Assembly: GCA_004552155.1 (NCBI GenBank)
Contig: SFPF01000071.1
Span: 1-8,860, forward strand
Direction: 5' to 3'
Length of the DNA stretch: 8,860 bases
Source: Bacteroidales bacterium
GTDB taxonomy: Bacteria; Bacteroidota; Bacteroidia; Bacteroidales; Bacteroidaceae
The notes beneath the pieces are model-generated. The model was not told the DNA's origin. It saw only the letters and a list, made by a program, of their open reading frames with translations, and did not search any database. A program made the position numbers and the translations under genes. How positions within the stretch are numbered: position 1 is the stretch's first letter; the number at the start of each line of letters is the position of its first letter. Of this stretch, positions 6,643 to 8,860 are shown piece after piece.

Positions 6643-6674
6643 CGTCTATTCGTTTGCTTGTCTGCTCGTCTGCC
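6643..6674 (+). repeat. Degenerate 8-bp tandem repeat, four units
   Basis: Four consecutive octamers lie directly before the acyltransferase leader: CGTCTATT, CGTTTGCT, TGTCTGCT and CGTCTGCC. Against the consensus CGTCTGCT, units 2-4 differ by one base and unit 1 by two. The repeat ends 15 nt before the ATG. TTCGTTTG (6649-6656), spanning units 1 and 2, differs from the Bacteroidota -7 consensus TAnnTTTG at one base. Confidence 0.5.
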
Positions 6675-6689
6675 AATATATAAACTTAT

Positions 6690-7862
6690 ATGTCAAATCA
6701 TATCCCCTCTTCGGCCGCATTCTGCGACACCAAACCCCATTACGACTTGTTGGACGGCTTGCGCGGAGTGGCTGCGCTGCTCGTTGTATGGTACCACGTA
6801 TTCGAGGGCTATGCCTTTGCCGGCGGAAAGCCATATATAGAGTGCATCAACCACGGCTACTTGGCTGTTGACTTCTTCTTCATATTGTCAGGCTTCGTTA
6901 TCGGCTATGCTTACGACGACCGCTGGAACAAGTCGCTGACGATGAAAGGATTTTTCCAGCGCCGGTTGATTCGTCTGCACCCGATGGTCATCATGGGAGC
7001 CGTGCTGGGCACAATTACCTTCCTCGTGCAAGGCAGCGTCCAATGGGACGGGACGCATGTCGCCACCTCCGCCGTTATGCTCGCCCTGCTGCTCGCCATG
7101 TGCTTCATTCCCGCCGTACCGGGCTGCGGCTACGAGGTGCGCGGCAACGGCGAGATGTTTCCGCTGAACGGCCCAGCGTGGTCCTTGTTTTTTGAATATA
7201 TTGGCAACTTCCTCTACGCCCTCTTTCTCCGCCGTTTGTCCGACAAGGCCTTGCTGGCATTGGTCATCGCCTTGGGGGCGATGTTGGGTTGCTTTGCTAT
7301 CTTCGATTTCTCCGGCTACGGCAGCATCGGGGTGGGGTGGACCATAGACACGGTGAACGTCCTCGGCGGTGCTTTGCGCATGCTATTTCCCTTCACCGCC
7401 GGCCTGCTGCTCTCCCGCCGCTTGCGCCCGGTACGTGTGAAGGGTGCGTTTTGGATTTGCTCCGTGCTGCTGACCGCCTTCTTGTTCATCCCCTTTATCG
7501 GAGGCAGCACGCCCATTCTGTGGAACGGCCTGTTTGAAATTTTCTGCATCGCCGTGGTTTTTCCCCTCATCGTTTGGCTCGGTGCGTCCGGGCAGACAAC
7601 CGATGCCTTCTCTACTCGCGTCTGCAAGTTCCTGGGCGACCTTTCTTTCCCGCTCTATATCACCCACTATCCGTTCATGTACCTGTTTTACTCATGGCTC
7701 ATCAAGACCGAACGCTACACCTTTGCGGAAACTTGGCAAGTGGCCTTGTGCGTCTATGCTTGGAACGTTCTCGTAGCCATTATTTGCTTGAAATGCTATG
7801 ACGAGCCGGTACGCAAATGGTTGGCGGCGCGGTTTATCAACAAGCAGAAAGCGGCGAGATAA
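6690..7862 (+). CDS. Membrane acyltransferase, family 3 (OafA/YrhL type)
   Basis: The protein has 390 residues and about ten hydrophobic segments. The family signature is clear. The first membrane segment carries LDGLRGVAALLVVWYH (21-36), with H36 as the expected catalytic histidine. FFFILSGFVIGYAY (62-75) and the basic RRLIRLHPM (91-99) follow. NGPAWSLFFEYIGN (160-173) is the conserved W-S-L...E motif, and LSFPLYITHYPF (318-329) comes near the end. Members transfer acetyl or other acyl groups from the cytoplasm to sugars of O-antigen, exopolysaccharide, peptidoglycan or membrane lipids. The acceptor here cannot be predicted. It lies 88 nt after a secreted hydrolase gene on the same strand and converges with nudC. 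The leader AATATATAAACTTAT before the ATG is AT-rich without a Shine-Dalgarno site. Confidence 0.93.
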   Translation: MSNHIPSSAAFCDTKPHYDLLDGLRGVAALLVVWYHVFEGYAFAGGKPYIECINHGYLAVDFFFILSGFVIGYAYDDRWNKSLTMKGFFQRRLIRLHPMVIMGAVLGTITFLVQGSVQWDGTHVATSAVMLALLLAMCFIPAVPGCGYEVRGNGEMFPLNGPAWSLFFEYIGNFLYALFLRRLSDKALLALVIALGAMLGCFAIFDFSGYGSIGVGWTIDTVNVLGGALRMLFPFTAGLLLSRRLRPVRVKGAFWICSVLLTAFLFIPFIGGSTPILWNGLFEIFCIAVVFPLIVWLGASGQTTDAFSTRVCKFLGDLSFPLYITHYPFMYLFYSWLIKTERYTFAETWQVALCVYAWNVLVAIICLKCYDEPVRKWLAARFINKQKAAR

Positions 7863-7899
7863 AAGGTTGGGCTCGCCTGTTTGTGCTTAGATTGCATTT

Positions 7900-7913
7900 C
7901 GCCATTATTGGCG
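7900..7913. terminator. Small hairpin between converging genes
   Basis: CGCCA (7900-7904) pairs perfectly with TGGCG (7909-7913) around a TTAT loop, 37 nt after the acyltransferase stop. TTCTCTC follows on the plus strand. There is no true T tract on either side, so it is at best a weak bidirectional terminator. Confidence 0.3.
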
Positions 7914-7931
7914 TTCTCTCGTAGAATAGAG

Positions 7932-7960
7932 GCGGGCTGTAAGCAGCAATTACAGCCCGC
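7932..7960. terminator. Strong hairpin overlapping the nudC stop codon
   Basis: GCGGGCTGTAA (7932-7942) and TTACAGCCCGC (7950-7960) form an 11-bp perfect stem around a seven-base loop. On the minus strand the stem contains the last codons and TAA stop of nudC. On the plus strand it lies 69 nt past the acyltransferase stop and is followed by GTTTCTGCTTCTCC. It probably ends or protects the two converging transcripts, though neither side has a proper T tract. Confidence 0.5.
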
Positions 7961-8699
7961 GTTTCTGCTTCTCCAGCCAGCGGTCGATGAGTTTTCTTGC
8001 GAGACTCACCTTGCCCGGTATGGCCGGCAGGTTCTGCCGCGTGAACCAGCCGCCCTTGTTGAGTTCGGAGCGTTGGAGCACGATGTCTTCATCGTCAGTT
8101 TCCGCCTCAAAGCCAATCATCAGCCCGCAGGGAAAGGGCCAGGGCTGCGATGCCACGTAGCGGAGGTCTCTGATGCGCAGCCCCGTCTCCTCCATCACCT
8201 CGCGCGCCACGCATTCCTCCAGCGTTTCGCCCGTTTCCACAAAGCCTGCCACAAGCCCGTAGTAGTCGCCCCGGAAGTTCTTGCTTTGCACGAGCAATAT
8301 CTCCTCGCCGCCGCGTCGCGTCACCGCCACAATGATTGCCGCCTGCAACGCCGGCCACACCTCGCTGCCGCAGCGCGTGCAGCGTTTTGAGATGTCGGTG
8401 TGCATCGCCATAGGTGCGCCGCAGCGTCCGCAGAAGCGCGTGGTCTTGTCCCAGTAAAGCAGTTCGGCAGCCTTGCCCGCCATAATATATATATTGTGTG
8501 GCAGCAGGTCGAACGCCGCCCGCAGTCCCACGCGGTGCAAGCCTTCGGGCACCTCGGCATCGGGCGGCAGCGAAAGGGCGCGGCAAGGCTGGCCGTCCAA
8601 GGCAGGCAGGCGCAGCGCACCTTCTAATTCCGGGTATTCAGGTATTCCGTTTTGCTCCGTGAGCAAAAGGTCGTTTTCGATAAAGAGAAAACAAAGCAT
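7950..8699 (-). CDS. nudC: NADH pyrophosphatase (Nudix hydrolase, NudC type)
   Basis: The protein has 249 residues, close to E. coli NudC (257). A variable N-terminal domain (about 1-85) is followed by a four-cysteine zinc ribbon (C90, C93, C107, C110). The Nudix box lies at 152-174 and matches GX5EX7REUXEEXGU perfectly (G152, E158, R166-E167, E170-E171, G173). The NudC-specific motif SQPWPFP is at 184-190. Its usual final serine is glycine here (SQPWPFPCG). The enzyme hydrolyses NAD(H) to NMN(H) and AMP, and NudC also removes NAD caps from RNA. It is the only minus-strand gene in the window. The first in-frame ATG after an upstream TGA stop was chosen. An AT-rich internal ATG at codon 73 could give a 177-residue product that still has the zinc ribbon and Nudix box. 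Confidence 0.95.
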   Translation of the reverse strand: MLCFLFIENDLLLTEQNGIPEYPELEGALRLPALDGQPCRALSLPPDAEVPEGLHRVGLRAAFDLLPHNIYIMAGKAAELLYWDKTTRFCGRCGAPMAMHTDISKRCTRCGSEVWPALQAAIIVAVTRRGGEEILLVQSKNFRGDYYGLVAGFVETGETLEECVAREVMEETGLRIRDLRYVASQPWPFPCGLMIGFEAETDDEDIVLQRSELNKGGWFTRQNLPAIPGKVSLARKLIDRWLEKQKRGL

Positions 8700-8860
8700 A
8701 GCAGCAGACTTTAGATTTTTTGTTTCTATAATGAACCTCGTAGGTTGAATTAATCAAATGACACTGCTGTCCCGTTAAAGTGGGCAATTCGTTCTTTGAA
8801 ACAGTTGAAACATAGTCTATTAGAAGAAGTCTTTCATGTGCGACGATTTGAATCTGTAAT
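8700..8860. other. AT-rich region upstream of nudC with no assignable gene
   Basis: This stretch should hold the nudC promoter (minus strand), but I see no good TAnnTTTG match there. On the plus strand, GTTCTTTGAAACAG (8791-8804) contains TTTG but lacks a matching -7 element. ATG 8836 opens only seven codons before a stop. The composition is visibly more AT-rich than the genes to the left. The right edge could belong to another gene's leader or to a mobile element, but nothing confirms either. Confidence 0.4.

Noticed and set aside
7881..8390. Plus-strand frame of 169 codons opposite nudC
   Set aside because: It runs opposite the zinc ribbon and Nudix box of nudC and shows no motif of its own.
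8638..8859. Minus-strand frame open for over 70 codons from the right edge into nudC
   Set aside because: It contains no ATG and overlaps the nudC start in another frame. It shows no recognisable motif, and openness over this length in AT-rich DNA is weak evidence.
8700..8860. tRNA or rRNA leader at the right edge
   Set aside because: GTTCTTTGAA resembles sequences near rRNA genes, but no cloverleaf, anticodon arm or rRNA start can be found.
1..8860. CRISPR array, defence island or prophage genes
   Set aside because: No regularly spaced repeats, nuclease, integrase or phage structural genes are present. The gene content is housekeeping and envelope.

Overview
The window looks like a core-genome segment of a member of the Bacteroidales (Bacteroidota), moderately GC-rich and possibly Prevotellaceae-like. 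The genus cannot be fixed from this sequence. Supporting signs are a TAnnTTTG-type -7 promoter element before the ompA-like gene, no clear Shine-Dalgarno sequences, AT-rich leaders before ATG starts, and the gene order SurA-type isomerase / OstA-like protein / MutL.

Layout from left to right. The 3' end of a periplasmic peptidyl-prolyl isomerase (1-189) is followed by a hairpin. Next come an OstA/LptA-like exported beta-repeat protein (290-1933) and mutL (1943-3850), only 9 nt apart and probably co-transcribed. A 186-nt gap holds a weak terminator, a good Bacteroidota-type promoter and a structured 5' leader. It leads into a highly expressed-looking OmpA-family outer-membrane protein (4037-5203), closed by a very strong terminator (5228-5279). 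A secreted alpha/beta-hydrolase (5306-6601) and a membrane acyltransferase-3 protein (6690-7862) follow on the same strand. A nudC-type NADH pyrophosphatase (7950-8699) converges on them from the minus strand. The last 161 nt are AT-rich and hold no assignable gene.

Functional themes. Four or five of the seven genes concern the cell envelope. The isomerase would chaperone outer-membrane proteins, the OstA-like protein probably acts in lipopolysaccharide transport, and the OmpA-like protein links outer membrane to peptidoglycan. The hydrolase/acyltransferase pair could remove and add acyl groups on envelope or glycan substrates, which is an inference. MutL and NudC are housekeeping (mismatch repair, NAD(H) and nucleotide turnover).

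I did not find a convincing undescribed multi-gene system. The most interesting signal is that MutL keeps its ATPase motifs and a putative sliding-clamp-binding motif while the three classical endonuclease metal-binding motifs are degenerate. Smaller curiosities are mutually exclusive hairpins in the ompA leader, a degenerate 8-bp tandem repeat before the acyltransferase, a possible internal start in nudC, and a hydrolase gene starting immediately after a strong terminator.
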